DNA of 24,835 nt from a virus. Where the stretch lies: positions 1 to 24,835 of the IMG/VR virus record IMGVR_UViG_3300025264_000106. One strand, given 5' to 3'. The notes below the pieces were generated by a model. That model was not told where the DNA came from. It was given only the letters and a program-made list of their open reading frames with translations, and did not search any database. This document shows, in pieces, positions 14,301 to 22,551 of the stretch. The first letter of the stretch is position 1. Each line of letters opens with the position of its first letter. Made by a program: the position numbers and the translations under genes.

Positions 14301-17300
14301 TTTTTGCATAAAATCTATACTGTTCCACATAGTAGAAACCACACCATACTTACGAGCAATAGTACTTAAGTTTGAAAACCATTTACCTAAATAACTTATG
14401 TCAGTTAAACTTATCTCACCTTCCATAGCAGAAAACTTTTCAGTAGCTTTAATAACTTTATCCATGTTTCTATTGTGCTCATTAAAATCTTGTCTGCTCA
14501 TTTTTTCATTGGTGCTTAAGAAATCATCCGCTATTGCTATCTCGATTGGCCCATCTGCTGATGCATTATAATTTATATCACGCATGTCTGGATTGCCATT
14601 GCCATCAACTTGTTGCCATTGATTATTATTCCACACAATGTAAGAATCTTTTCTAGGATCGTGCCCTTCTATGCCTTCATAATTATTACGGTACACTATT
14701 CCGTCATAACCTTTTGCATTTATTAATACTTTAAGATACTCGTTAAACGCAATATCTCTTTCTTTTAAAGGCTTATCTTCAGTTTGTTTGTTTATTAAGT
14801 TACGAATAGCAGATGCTTCTTCTTTAGTAAATATTTGATCAACAAATAAACCAGGCCCGAAATCACCGTACTCCATTTTATCTGTTTTAATTGTTAAAGC
14901 ATTAAGCAATTTATCTGTGCCCCAATCATCTCCTAAGTCTCTCATTCTAAGAGGATTCTTCACATACAATACAGCAGCTATAGTATCCATGCCACCACCA
15001 AGTTCGTCATTAACTGTATCTGCACGTTCGTCTGCTTGAATAAATGAACCAAAATGATAACCAAAAGAATCATACGGTACACTTAGAGTGTTTCCTGCTA
15101 TTCCTATATATTTTTTAGAAGCTACTCTAAATCCTTTTCGTCTTATATTAGCAGCACTTGGAGAGTTGGTACCGTGATAAACAATGGCTGGACTACCTGC
15201 TACAGTTAAATCAGATTCAAGTGGTATGCTTGCACGTATACGCGCTAGTCTATTTCTGTAAAGTGCAATCGGTTGTATATCCAACTGCCCCCCTGCTTTC
15301 AACAGTAAGTTTCTAAACAATCTAGATGTTTCTATTTGAGCATTTGTTTGACTTGCTATTGCATATGATTGAGTGAAGTTCTCTAAAATTGTAGTTAAAT
15401 TTAAAACAGGAAAACTTTCGCCAGGACTTCTTTGTAAACTTTCTTGTATAGTGCTTTCATTGTTTTGCATGTAAGCAAAGATAGTATTTAAGGTTCTATC
15501 ATCTATATTTTCTAATTGTTGTAAGTAAGATTCTACTACTTCTAGATTTGGAATACCACTTACATTAGTTAATCCTTTAAATAAACCTGATATTTTTTGT
15601 AACATATCTTTTACTAGTGCACCTTCTTCACCTCTATAAGTATCTAAAGATCGCTCTCTTCTAAACAATTTATCGTCAACATACTCTTCCCATGCTTTGT
15701 ATAAGGCTTTGTTTTGTACAATATCACCACCTGTTTTACTACCAACTACAACTGTAGTTGATCCTTCTTTTCTATTTAAAAAATTAATAGCATCTTGTTC
15801 TGATATGTTAGCAGCTCGTGCTAAGTTAAGCGGTCCAAGTTTCATCAAATCTGCTTGATCTATTATTTCTTTTCTAGCTTTTAAAACACCATTGTCAAAA
15901 GATTCAAATATCTTATTGCTTTCTGTAAATCCATTAAAGCCTAAAGCATTAGCCAGCATTTTTAAATAAGTAGCAATACGTGCAAAGACTTTTCCCATAA
16001 CACCCTTAGGCTGAAACAGTGCGCCGTTTCTTGTAACAGTCATATACTCAGCAAACATATCTGCTATAGCTTCTTCCAACATGCCTTGTTCAGTCATGCC
16101 AGGTAAATCTGCGTAACGTTTCTTAATGTTATATCTTTTTACTCCAACTTCTCTTGCCACTTTAAGTAATGCTTGTTTTTCTTTTTGTGTCATTAAGTTA
16201 TCTAGAATGTAGTGCATTGATTCATGATACATGACAAAATTTCTAGAATATGCAGGATCAACTTTTCTGCCAGCTACCATAGGATTAGCATTGAGTGCAA
16301 CTTGAATTGCATTAGCACCTACTATAAATTTACCGTTTAATTGTGCGCCTTCTGCATTAAGAACTTTACTAAATAAATCAACAGACAAAGCATCTAGACC
16401 TAAACTATTTAATTCATTTTGCATTTGTTGTCTAATGATAGGTAAAGCATCTAACATCTCTTGAGTTAATGTGCCCCTGTCTATTGAGTTAGGATTTTCG
16501 TCCACACTCCAATAAGTTATTGTTTTCTTTTCTCTTACCTTTTCTTCATAACCAAATAACTTTTTACTAATTTTATTTATCTCTGGTGTAGTAGGTTTGC
16601 CTTTGTACCTATCCCAAAAAGTTATAGGCTCTACATCAAAACTTGCTAGCAATTCATTTAGTTCTGTACGTGCATCTTGTATTTCATCCAACATACTTTC
16701 AAAGTTTCTCACTTGTCTTACTGATTCCCTGTACTCACGTCTAGCGTTTTCTGGTAAAGATCTGTACTCACTTAAAGAAAGTTCAGGTTGCTGTATCTCA
16801 GATATAAATGCTTCTATCTGTTTTATAGCTGCAGAAGTGTAATTAAAATAAAAACCAGTGCCGCGCATTCTATTATCCGGAACTACATGTTCTCTTGAAG
16901 GTTTGTATGTTCTGATTAAAGTTTCGTATGCAGCTATTGCTGTAGCATCTTTTTCTTGTTTAGCAACCTTTAATCCATACTTATAGAAAGGTAGCATATT
17001 TCTTTTAAAACCATTGTTATCCATTCTATCTACAAGTTTTCTAATTCGTAATATTCTTGATAGAGGATGTGAAGAACTTCTAGCTCTTTCATACTTAGTT
17101 ATTTGTAAGTTTCTTATTCTTCTGTTTAAATTAATAACATCTTGTCTGTATGTTTCACTTGCAGGATCTAATTCTTTTTTATTTTCTTTAAGGGCAGCAA
17201 TCTCTTCATTACTTTTATCAAGATCAAATTTAAATAGCTTTTGTTCTTGAGTTAATGCTTCAGCTTCAGCAACTTTTCTTGGATCATTAGATCTTGCTAA

Positions 17301-20111
17301 CCCTTCAATTTGTTCGGTCCCTACAACCTCTGACGTTGTTCTTGTTTGGGGGGCTTGGTATTGGAAATCTTGTTCTAACCCTGTAAGTGTTGCTTCAGCA
17401 GCAGTAGGTGGTAGAGTTGTTGATCTTACAGCATTAGGTTCGTGTCTTACCCCGTTTTTAATTATTTCTTTTATACGAATTAGGCCGTTAGTTTCTTTGT
17501 TGCCCTTTTCAATATTAACATCTTTTTTTAATTGCTCAATAGTTGAAGCACCTATAGCTGGACTGCCATCTTCGTTTTCATTGAACCAACCTAGCTTTTC
17601 TAAAGCAGTTTCTTGTCGTTCAGTTAATGTGTTTTGATTACCTTCATTTTGTGAGAAATCATATATTTCAAAAGCATTGTTTCTTTTTAATATAGTTGCT
17701 GCTCTTTCTTTAAGCATCTCATCATTTAAAGTTTCTCCTTTGGAATTTTCAAACACTTTGTATTCATAAGGAATAACTTCATTGTCAGCTTTATAACTCT
17801 TGTAGTCATCTATCAATGCATCAATAGCAGTTTGTCCTGTCTCTAAGCCAAGATAAGTTTCTATGTTTTTAAAACCACGTTGCTTTAATTTCTTTGCTAT
17901 AGACTTTACATCTGGTTGACGTGCAGTATCTCTCTCAGTAGGTTTAGTAAATCTATTATCTATATCTTCTTTTGAAGCTCCTGCTGCTTCTTCTACAACC
18001 ATTTGTAATTTTGGTAAATGCTCTATAGGTATAAGAACACTAGCTATAAATGGTTTACCTTCTGTTTCAGTTTCATAAATCAATTGAACTGCTTTAGCTC
18101 CAGTGTCTTGTATTACTGTACCAGCAATAGTAAATTGTGTGGGAACTCTGTCACCTAGTGCAGTAGTATATGTTTCTAAACCAGTCTTTAATACTCGGTC
18201 ACCCATTTTAAAACCAGCTTTAGCTAGCTCTGGATCTTCAGTATTAAGTTTTGCTCCTGAAATAATAGCACCATCTACTGCTTTTGCTCGTTTAGCATTA
18301 CCAAAATAAGTAGCTGGACCAGTTATGACCCCACCTATTGCACCCCCAGCCATAGCACCAGCAGCTGCTGACTCACCTAATTCTTTTATAAATTCTTTAG
18401 AAGTATATAAATCCGATATTGATTCACCATCATTAAGCTGTGCTGCTGTTGAAGTAAGTGCAGTTTGTATGGCCTCTGTGACACCTTCTGAGCCTGCAGA
18501 CTTAGCAAAGCCTTTTGTTAATTCTTTTACTAAAGAGGGTTTAGTTACTCCTTGTTTAACTTTAGTTTTAGTTATGCCTTTTAGTACTTCTTTAGTAACT
18601 GCTTTTCCATACGTCTTGTTAAACGCATCAAACATAATACGGGGAGCACCTAAGTAGGATTCCACTGCACCATATGCAAGACCAGTAGTAAGTGACAACG
18701 CTGCATTAGCATCTCCATCTCTTGCAAAACCTTGGCTAGTTAACTGTTCCATCTGGGTTTCTCCTATTCCCATAGAAGTACCAACTAAAAATATACCTGG
18801 TATAGGTGTACCAGTGGTAACTGTAGATGCAACACCAGCAAGGATTGCCGGTATCATAGTAGCAGCACCTGAGCCTGTAGTATTACCAGCCCATTCTAAG
18901 AAAGCAGACAGCTTGTTTTCATCTGCTAACATTTGTTCTAATGTGACTACTCGTTCTTCTAATGGCGCGTCTGTAGTCTCCCCGTATTTAAATCTGTAAG
19001 CAGATTGATCTAAGTTGTATTGGTCAATTAATGTTTTAGTATATTGATCTAATTGTTCATTACCAAATGTATCTGCTGCTGCGTTTATCAAACCAGCTCC
19101 CATGCTTTTTACACTAGTTATGCCTTTCTTAAATCCAGAAGTAAGAGCCCAGTCATCTAAGTTATCAGGATCTTTAGCATTGACTGGTTCCAATCCGTAG
19201 GTATAGTAGTAACCTTTATTAGCCATTTGCATGGCCGCATCTTGAGATTTTAAATATTCTCTAGTTTGATCATCATTAAATTCTGCAGGTACTTCTATTA
19301 AAGGAGTATTAGCATCTTTAAAAGATATGTATTTTACTTTACGTTTTTCTTTTGGTTCTATCAGTTGGCTGATGTCATAACCAAATGGTCCTTGGGATTG
19401 GACTGGTTGCTGTGAAGAAGGTGGTGCTTCGCTCATTGCTTTAAGTCTGGCAGCAGCCTCTTCAGCTCTTTCACTTAAGTTTAAAAATTGTCCATCATCT
19501 CCAAGTAAACTATTAGGAATGACAGTACCGCTTTGTTCAGGTACTATTATCTCAGGACCATCTTCGCCCACAAGATAAGGTTTGCCAGACAAAACCGGCC
19601 CCCCTTCTTGACGTGCTTCAATACCAAATATATTAGAAATACGTTTATCTTTAGTGATGTCTTTAGATGTGTGATGAAATTGTTCATATAGTTGTGCTGC
19701 AGATTTTTCGTTGCCTTCTAAGACTCCTTTAAAATATTTATCGGTTCCAACTTGTTGATACAAATTAGCCAACATAACATCTTCTTGTTGTTTAGGTGTC
19801 AATTTATTAGGGTCGTTGTGTTTCTTAGCTTTTACAACCCAATCAGGTATAGAACCCATTCTATTATACATAGTAGCTGTTCTATTTAACCCTGTTTGAA
19901 ATGCATTCCCTTCACCTTTGGTTAGGAATTGATAGATACCTCGAGCAGAACTTATATCACTCACAATGTTTTTACCACCAGAGCTTTCTACTTGTGCTAC
20001 ATCTTTTATAAATTTATCTAAATTGGAAAGATTGCGAGCATTGTATATTGCTCCCAACATTGTGCGAATATCTTTTGGCCTTTTCATAGGCGTCTTTTTG
20101 GCATCAGCCAT
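11346..20111 (-). CDS. giant polyvalent virion protein (transglycosylase-like, zincin, ADP-ribosyltransferase-like, PLxRFG-type)
   Basis: A 2921-aa protein, the longest by far in the window. Residues 38-165 look like a lytic transglycosylase: QVESSGG (candidate catalytic E42) and SARGIYQF (55-62). GGPVLSGKPYLVGEDGPE at 170-187 is a motif of tape-measure and related phage proteins. Gly/Ala-rich hydrophobic stretches lie near 405-445 and 580-602. HESMH (1296-1300) with EEAIAD (1346-1351) is an HExxH zincin signature. VYHGT (H1646), GYHFGS and GYDGIVY...SYIVW (1801-1827) fit an ADP-ribosyltransferase fold. YIPLMRYG (P2156-G2161) matches the PLxRFG motif of giant phage polyvalent proteins. More hydrophobic segments lie near 2369-2400, 2574-2600 and 2605-2629. 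By analogy with T7 gp16 it is probably stored in the virion and ejected with DNA, making the cell-wall passage and modifying host targets. AAGGA precedes the ATG. Confidence 0.85.
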   Translation of the reverse strand: MADAKKTPMKRPKDIRTMLGAIYNARNLSNLDKFIKDVAQVESSGGKNIVSDISSARGIYQFLTKGEGNAFQTGLNRTATMYNRMGSIPDWVVKAKKHNDPNKLTPKQQEDVMLANLYQQVGTDKYFKGVLEGNEKSAAQLYEQFHHTSKDITKDKRISNIFGIEARQEGGPVLSGKPYLVGEDGPEIIVPEQSGTVIPNSLLGDDGQFLNLSERAEEAAARLKAMSEAPPSSQQPVQSQGPFGYDISQLIEPKEKRKVKYISFKDANTPLIEVPAEFNDDQTREYLKSQDAAMQMANKGYYYTYGLEPVNAKDPDNLDDWALTSGFKKGITSVKSMGAGLINAAADTFGNEQLDQYTKTLIDQYNLDQSAYRFKYGETTDAPLEERVVTLEQMLADENKLSAFLEWAGNTTGSGAATMIPAILAGVASTVTTGTPIPGIFLVGTSMGIGETQMEQLTSQGFARDGDANAALSLTTGLAYGAVESYLGAPRIMFDAFNKTYGKAVTKEVLKGITKTKVKQGVTKPSLVKELTKGFAKSAGSEGVTEAIQTALTSTAAQLNDGESISDLYTSKEFIKELGESAAAGAMAGGAIGGVITGPATYFGNAKRAKAVDGAIISGAKLNTEDPELAKAGFKMGDRVLKTGLETYTTALGDRVPTQFTIAGTVIQDTGAKAVQLIYETETEGKPFIASVLIPIEHLPKLQMVVEEAAGASKEDIDNRFTKPTERDTARQPDVKSIAKKLKQRGFKNIETYLGLETGQTAIDALIDDYKSYKADNEVIPYEYKVFENSKGETLNDEMLKERAATILKRNNAFEIYDFSQNEGNQNTLTERQETALEKLGWFNENEDGSPAIGASTIEQLKKDVNIEKGNKETNGLIRIKEIIKNGVRHEPNAVRSTTLPPTAAEATLTGLEQDFQYQAPQTRTTSEVVGTEQIEGLARSNDPRKVAEAEALTQEQKLFKFDLDKSNEEIAALKENKKELDPASETYRQDVINLNRRIRNLQITKYERARSSSHPLSRILRIRKLVDRMDNNGFKRNMLPFYKYGLKVAKQEKDATAIAAYETLIRTYKPSREHVVPDNRMRGTGFYFNYTSAAIKQIEAFISEIQQPELSLSEYRSLPENARREYRESVRQVRNFESMLDEIQDARTELNELLASFDVEPITFWDRYKGKPTTPEINKISKKLFGYEEKVREKKTITYWSVDENPNSIDRGTLTQEMLDALPIIRQQMQNELNSLGLDALSVDLFSKVLNAEGAQLNGKFIVGANAIQVALNANPMVAGRKVDPAYSRNFVMYHESMHYILDNLMTQKEKQALLKVAREVGVKRYNIKKRYADLPGMTEQGMLEEAIADMFAEYMTVTRNGALFQPKGVMGKVFARIATYLKMLANALGFNGFTESNKIFESFDNGVLKARKEIIDQADLMKLGPLNLARAANISEQDAINFLNRKEGSTTVVVGSKTGGDIVQNKALYKAWEEYVDDKLFRRERSLDTYRGEEGALVKDMLQKISGLFKGLTNVSGIPNLEVVESYLQQLENIDDRTLNTIFAYMQNNESTIQESLQRSPGESFPVLNLTTILENFTQSYAIASQTNAQIETSRLFRNLLLKAGGQLDIQPIALYRNRLARIRASIPLESDLTVAGSPAIVYHGTNSPSAANIRRKGFRVASKKYIGIAGNTLSVPYDSFGYHFGSFIQADERADTVNDELGGGMDTIAAVLYVKNPLRMRDLGDDWGTDKLLNALTIKTDKMEYGDFGPGLFVDQIFTKEEASAIRNLINKQTEDKPLKERDIAFNEYLKVLINAKGYDGIVYRNNYEGIEGHDPRKDSYIVWNNNQWQQVDGNGNPDMRDINYNASADGPIEIAIADDFLSTNEKMSRQDFNEHNRNMDKVIKATEKFSAMEGEISLTDISYLGKWFSNLSTIARKYGVVSTMWNSIDFMQKLAQKFQSEFAIATKDAFMIYELLGEDAVFLDKAFSISQSSPGQYRPDANGNITFVAPESKTLHRRNGDSYTIQKGEVITLQGDAAKAYEDIIKANVDVMKKNLMMTISGHHMDDFQQALSLLATAYPESLTDLGFDPAVPLTPDQIMNLEYPQIQKIYDSLKVLNFNFNELTVFDETLESSGRIQALLGNDTVGAETRLSDALKVAKQTAEFTRFDYIPLMRYGNNAVTVVDTTKPRTSKDRVVAYELVEPPLTEDRLRGYTTAGLIRQIERKFADKYADPKYEITTVKLNEDIIKKFNDEAPKDFSALEAVAARMSDNKGKMFQELLKELNSSVSEGRIVGFNQFITPRREVGGVDGYSGDFMNGIMAFGLMASDFAARNGMSKEVAKNYGKAKDYADNPRSPKPKLRAAITGMYDYGVADAHNYEFSGIRRMGFWWFLGGNFSSGILQTMSAIQFTGPILSQFAGTYKTSVQLTKAFHEARKMMTIVESDYGDTFMNVSNAPKDLQALIQERFNNGTLRPGQAGLEKGQAPNASIIPGKRGAVRKAGRVFEQGIMSGVFNTFETFSRTAAWIASYRLASDPEMLRKADEYYSGYNEIWNARKAREGGIATAAMFADLMIDETFGNYSKTNRPKIMRGYGSIAFLFQTYVNLMLGLLHSLFVKGNRKTGGAIFAKVMLMMFLTGGVLGIPGGDDLDRASAFLLRLAGFNTDIRTEMRNMLTEVTGPKTTDFIMNGMFEAYMGVSVQQRITLGNLPGMQQVWSILGTVGMPTGAKPYELFGAPGAIAIGIPQQMIQKIGQQGFGQAVKDLDFYMAAAPSFIKNFYRGAYKYPTEGYADTRKGTLLTADLTVPELIAQSLGFASNKVAKEREALFRERMIDTKHEKAHRQFNARYKEAYRDLYMAENITFDPTLTADAYKRIREINLDVIKFNTKMDGKYAYRPDTARLFEEGRQQANPKARIYSSDKLNIKEKMKNRESLGLGS

Positions 20112-20137
20112 TGTTAGTTTCCTTACTTATAGTATTC

Positions 20138-20153
20138 AGAGAGCGGACTCTCT
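20138..20153 (-). promoter_or_regulatory. UNCG-loop hairpin in the leader of the giant gene
   Basis: In the 53-bp gap before the giant gene, AGAGAG and CTCTCT form a perfect 6-bp stem closing a four-base loop that reads UCCG in the mRNA (UNCG type). It sits about 15-20 nt upstream of the AAGGA ribosome binding site. No T-run follows, so it is not a classic terminator. A role in mRNA processing or stability is possible; no promoter is evident in the gap. Confidence 0.45.
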
Positions 20154-20164
20154 TAGTTATGTTG

Positions 20165-21229
20165 TTAACCTTTTAACAATTCTTCTTGTGATTGTACGTC
20201 TTTTCCTTCTGCCATATCTTCTAGTCCAGGAAGATACTGTCCATAAAGTTGCAGCATTCTTAAAGCACGATCATACGCAGGAGTTCCAGGAGTTTCTGTT
20301 CTTAAAGAATCTAAAGCTTTAGTATATTCAGGACCTATGTTATCTAAAATTTCAACACTTTGTTGTTTTTTCATATTCTCAAGAAGTTTCTTTTGGAACG
20401 TTGCAGTGCCAATATTCTCTGTGCCCAATTCAGCAAGAGTTTGATAGTAAGCAAATTTAGTATCAGAATCCATATTCTCAGTGTTAATGCCTGCGTTTTG
20501 TAATGCTGTGTCAGCTATTACTTTTTGAATATCTGCTTCACCTTTTCTGTACTTTTGATCTGTTAAAATATTCTCGAGATTCTTAGCACGAGCTGCAGAT
20601 TCTAAAGATTCTATCTCAGTCATTCCTTCTCTTATACCACCACTTGGTCCTAAGATTCTACTCAGAGTATCAGTACCTTCTTTACCACCAACTAAACGAC
20701 GCTCCAATAAATTGTCACTAATGCTTCTAAGCATAGCTGAAGCTTTATCTGCGTTAGATATATCTTCACCTGGTTTAACTCTTTTGTCAAATATTCTACC
20801 AAGCAAAGTATCTCTAGGTACAAACTCTTCTTTTTTATTTTCTTTTTTATATTTTTTTTCTAAGTCTGCATTGTATTTAGCAACTTTCTTTATCATATCT
20901 AAATCTTTATTTAGTGCTTCGTTCTTTTTATTCTGTCTATTTTTTAAAAGTATACTTTTAATTTGTGCATCGCCAAAAGAATAATCTGTAGACTCAGGAG
21001 AATAATTAGGATTTTTTGCAAATTGTTCTAAAACAGGAACAGGTGCTGTGTCAGGGTCTATAAATTTACTTAGTTGTTTGTCATTAACAAAATATGATTT
21101 ATCATTGTTTTTTAATTTATTATCAATAATTTTTTTATTGCTTTCTAAGTATGTAGCAAAATCAGATCCAGGCGCATAAGCATCCTTGTCATCTGTTGCC
21201 ATCATTAATAATTCTTCCATCGTTGCCAT
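20165..21229 (-). CDS. putative internal virion / ejection protein
   Basis: A 354-aa highly charged protein with mostly helical composition and a lysine-rich middle (NADLEKKYKKENKKEEF near 115-130). A Gly-containing segment (RILGPSGGIREGMTEIESLE) lies mid-protein, and long helices make up the C-terminal half. It has no catalytic motif, signal peptide or membrane span that I can see. AAAGGA lies before its ATG, and the same TAAATTATGGCAAC start context occurs at the 433-aa gene. It sits between the Gly/Ala-rich protein and the giant transglycosylase-bearing protein, the place of gp15 in the T7 gp14-15-16 set. The virion role is inferred from this context. Confidence 0.65.
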   Translation of the reverse strand: MATMEELLMMATDDKDAYAPGSDFATYLESNKKIIDNKLKNNDKSYFVNDKQLSKFIDPDTAPVPVLEQFAKNPNYSPESTDYSFGDAQIKSILLKNRQNKKNEALNKDLDMIKKVAKYNADLEKKYKKENKKEEFVPRDTLLGRIFDKRVKPGEDISNADKASAMLRSISDNLLERRLVGGKEGTDTLSRILGPSGGIREGMTEIESLESAARAKNLENILTDQKYRKGEADIQKVIADTALQNAGINTENMDSDTKFAYYQTLAELGTENIGTATFQKKLLENMKKQQSVEILDNIGPEYTKALDSLRTETPGTPAYDRALRMLQLYGQYLPGLEDMAEGKDVQSQEELLKG

Positions 21230-21239
21230 AATTTATCCT

Positions 21240-22541
21240 TTACTTTCCAAACATGTTGTAGATATCTGCTATTTGACTAGCGTATCCTAAATATTTAGAG
21301 GTCTTACTTGGACTATCATATACTTCTGGTCTTGTGCTGTAACCACTATAAGGTTGTTGTGATATGACTCCACTTAAGAAGTTGAGTTGTTCTTTAGGAT
21401 AGTTTTGTTCTCTTAAGAAGTCAGCATAAGCTACATCCATAGCTTTTTGATCTATACCTTGTTGTAATCCAGCCACACCTAATTGACCAGCAACATCTGC
21501 TTGTCCAATTGCCTGTCTTCTTTGCGCTGCTGTAATTTGATCCATACCAAGTCCTCTTTGAGAATCTCCCAACATCCTAGTTGAATCCATTAACTGTCTT
21601 TGTTGTCCGCCTAGTTGACCTTGCAATGCCCCTAGTTGTCTCATCTCGCCAGTTGCTGATCTTGCTAAATTACCAGCTGCAGTTGTTTGTCCTGCTGCTT
21701 GTATTCTTGCTAGAGTTGCTTGGTTAGCTAAACCACCTGCTTGCGTTTGTGCTTGTGCTCCTTGAATTTGACGCTTACGTCCTTCTTGAGCTGCAGATAA
21801 TGCAGACTCATAAGCACTTGATAATCCTTTAGAATATAGATCGCCAATACCTTCTGTTTGTGTTCTTTGTTGCATGCCAGATAATATAGCAGAACGACTG
21901 CCACCAAAGCCACCAGACATAGCAGCTTTTGCTCCTAAATTAGTTTGTTGTCTAGCACCTTCTTCTCTAAATTTTCTAGCCGCTGCATCAATAACGTTAG
22001 TTGCATATGGATTCATAAAGCCTTGAATCTCAGCACCAGTAATGCCTTTTGCCCCTTGACCAGCTAAACCATAAGCTCCGCCAGCCATATTCATTGTACC
22101 TTGGGTAGCATCATAACCACCTTGAGCCATAGCTCTAGATCTTTGCGCCGCATCAAATGATGAGCCTAAAGTTCCAAGTGCCCCTGCTGCAGTTCCCATA
22201 CCTGCGCCTATATAACCTCCAGCTGTGCCTCCAAGTTGTCCAGCTGTTCCGTACATGCCACCTGCTTGACCTAATGTACCAATACCTACGTTAGCTCCAG
22301 CAACACCTTGTCCTGCATAACCTTGTTGTTGAGCTATTGCACGTTGTTGTGCCTCGCTTAGGCCTGCTACTCTTGGTCCGCCGTATGCTGTGTAATCTTC
22401 TGACGCTATACCTTTGGCTGCTTCAATTGCCCTAGCTGATGCATCAGTAATGTATTCAGGCATTGGAGACTCAGCGGTTTGTGTTTGACCTAAAGTCTGA
22501 TCACCACCGGAGCCTACTAAATAATCCCATATTGTTGCCAT
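21240..22541 (-). CDS. Gly/Ala/Gln-rich virion protein (putative ejection protein)
   Basis: A 433-aa protein of low complexity. Residues about 65-170 are mostly Gly, Ala, Thr and Gln with short repeating units (GTAGQLGGTAGGYIGAGMG). Residues 170-350 form long Ala/Gln/Arg-rich helices (IQGAQAQTQAGGLANQ). The C-terminal part has DFLREQNYPKEQLNFLSGVI and ends in a hydrophobic-aromatic segment (YASQIADIYNMFGK). I associate the FLREQNYPKEQL pattern with marine phage virion proteins. Its place ahead of the 354-aa and 2921-aa genes matches the gp14-like ejection protein in T7. AAGGA precedes the ATG. No enzyme motif is present. Confidence 0.65.
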   Translation of the reverse strand: MATIWDYLVGSGGDQTLGQTQTAESPMPEYITDASARAIEAAKGIASEDYTAYGGPRVAGLSEAQQRAIAQQQGYAGQGVAGANVGIGTLGQAGGMYGTAGQLGGTAGGYIGAGMGTAAGALGTLGSSFDAAQRSRAMAQGGYDATQGTMNMAGGAYGLAGQGAKGITGAEIQGFMNPYATNVIDAAARKFREEGARQQTNLGAKAAMSGGFGGSRSAILSGMQQRTQTEGIGDLYSKGLSSAYESALSAAQEGRKRQIQGAQAQTQAGGLANQATLARIQAAGQTTAAGNLARSATGEMRQLGALQGQLGGQQRQLMDSTRMLGDSQRGLGMDQITAAQRRQAIGQADVAGQLGVAGLQQGIDQKAMDVAYADFLREQNYPKEQLNFLSGVISQQPYSGYSTRPEVYDSPSKTSKYLGYASQIADIYNMFGK

Positions 22542-22551
22542 AATTTATTCC

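Noticed and set aside
18325-18657. A 110-codon plus-strand open frame within the giant gene, with others at 12001, 13342 and 19966
   Set aside because: They are mirror frames of AT-rich coding sequence in the giant gene, with hydrophobic Ser/Pro-rich translations and no ribosome binding sites.
11346-20111. The giant protein as an N4-type virion RNA polymerase
   Set aside because: The length is similar, but the motifs visible are transglycosylase, zincin, ADP-ribosyltransferase and PLxRFG type; I found no T7-like RNA polymerase motif.
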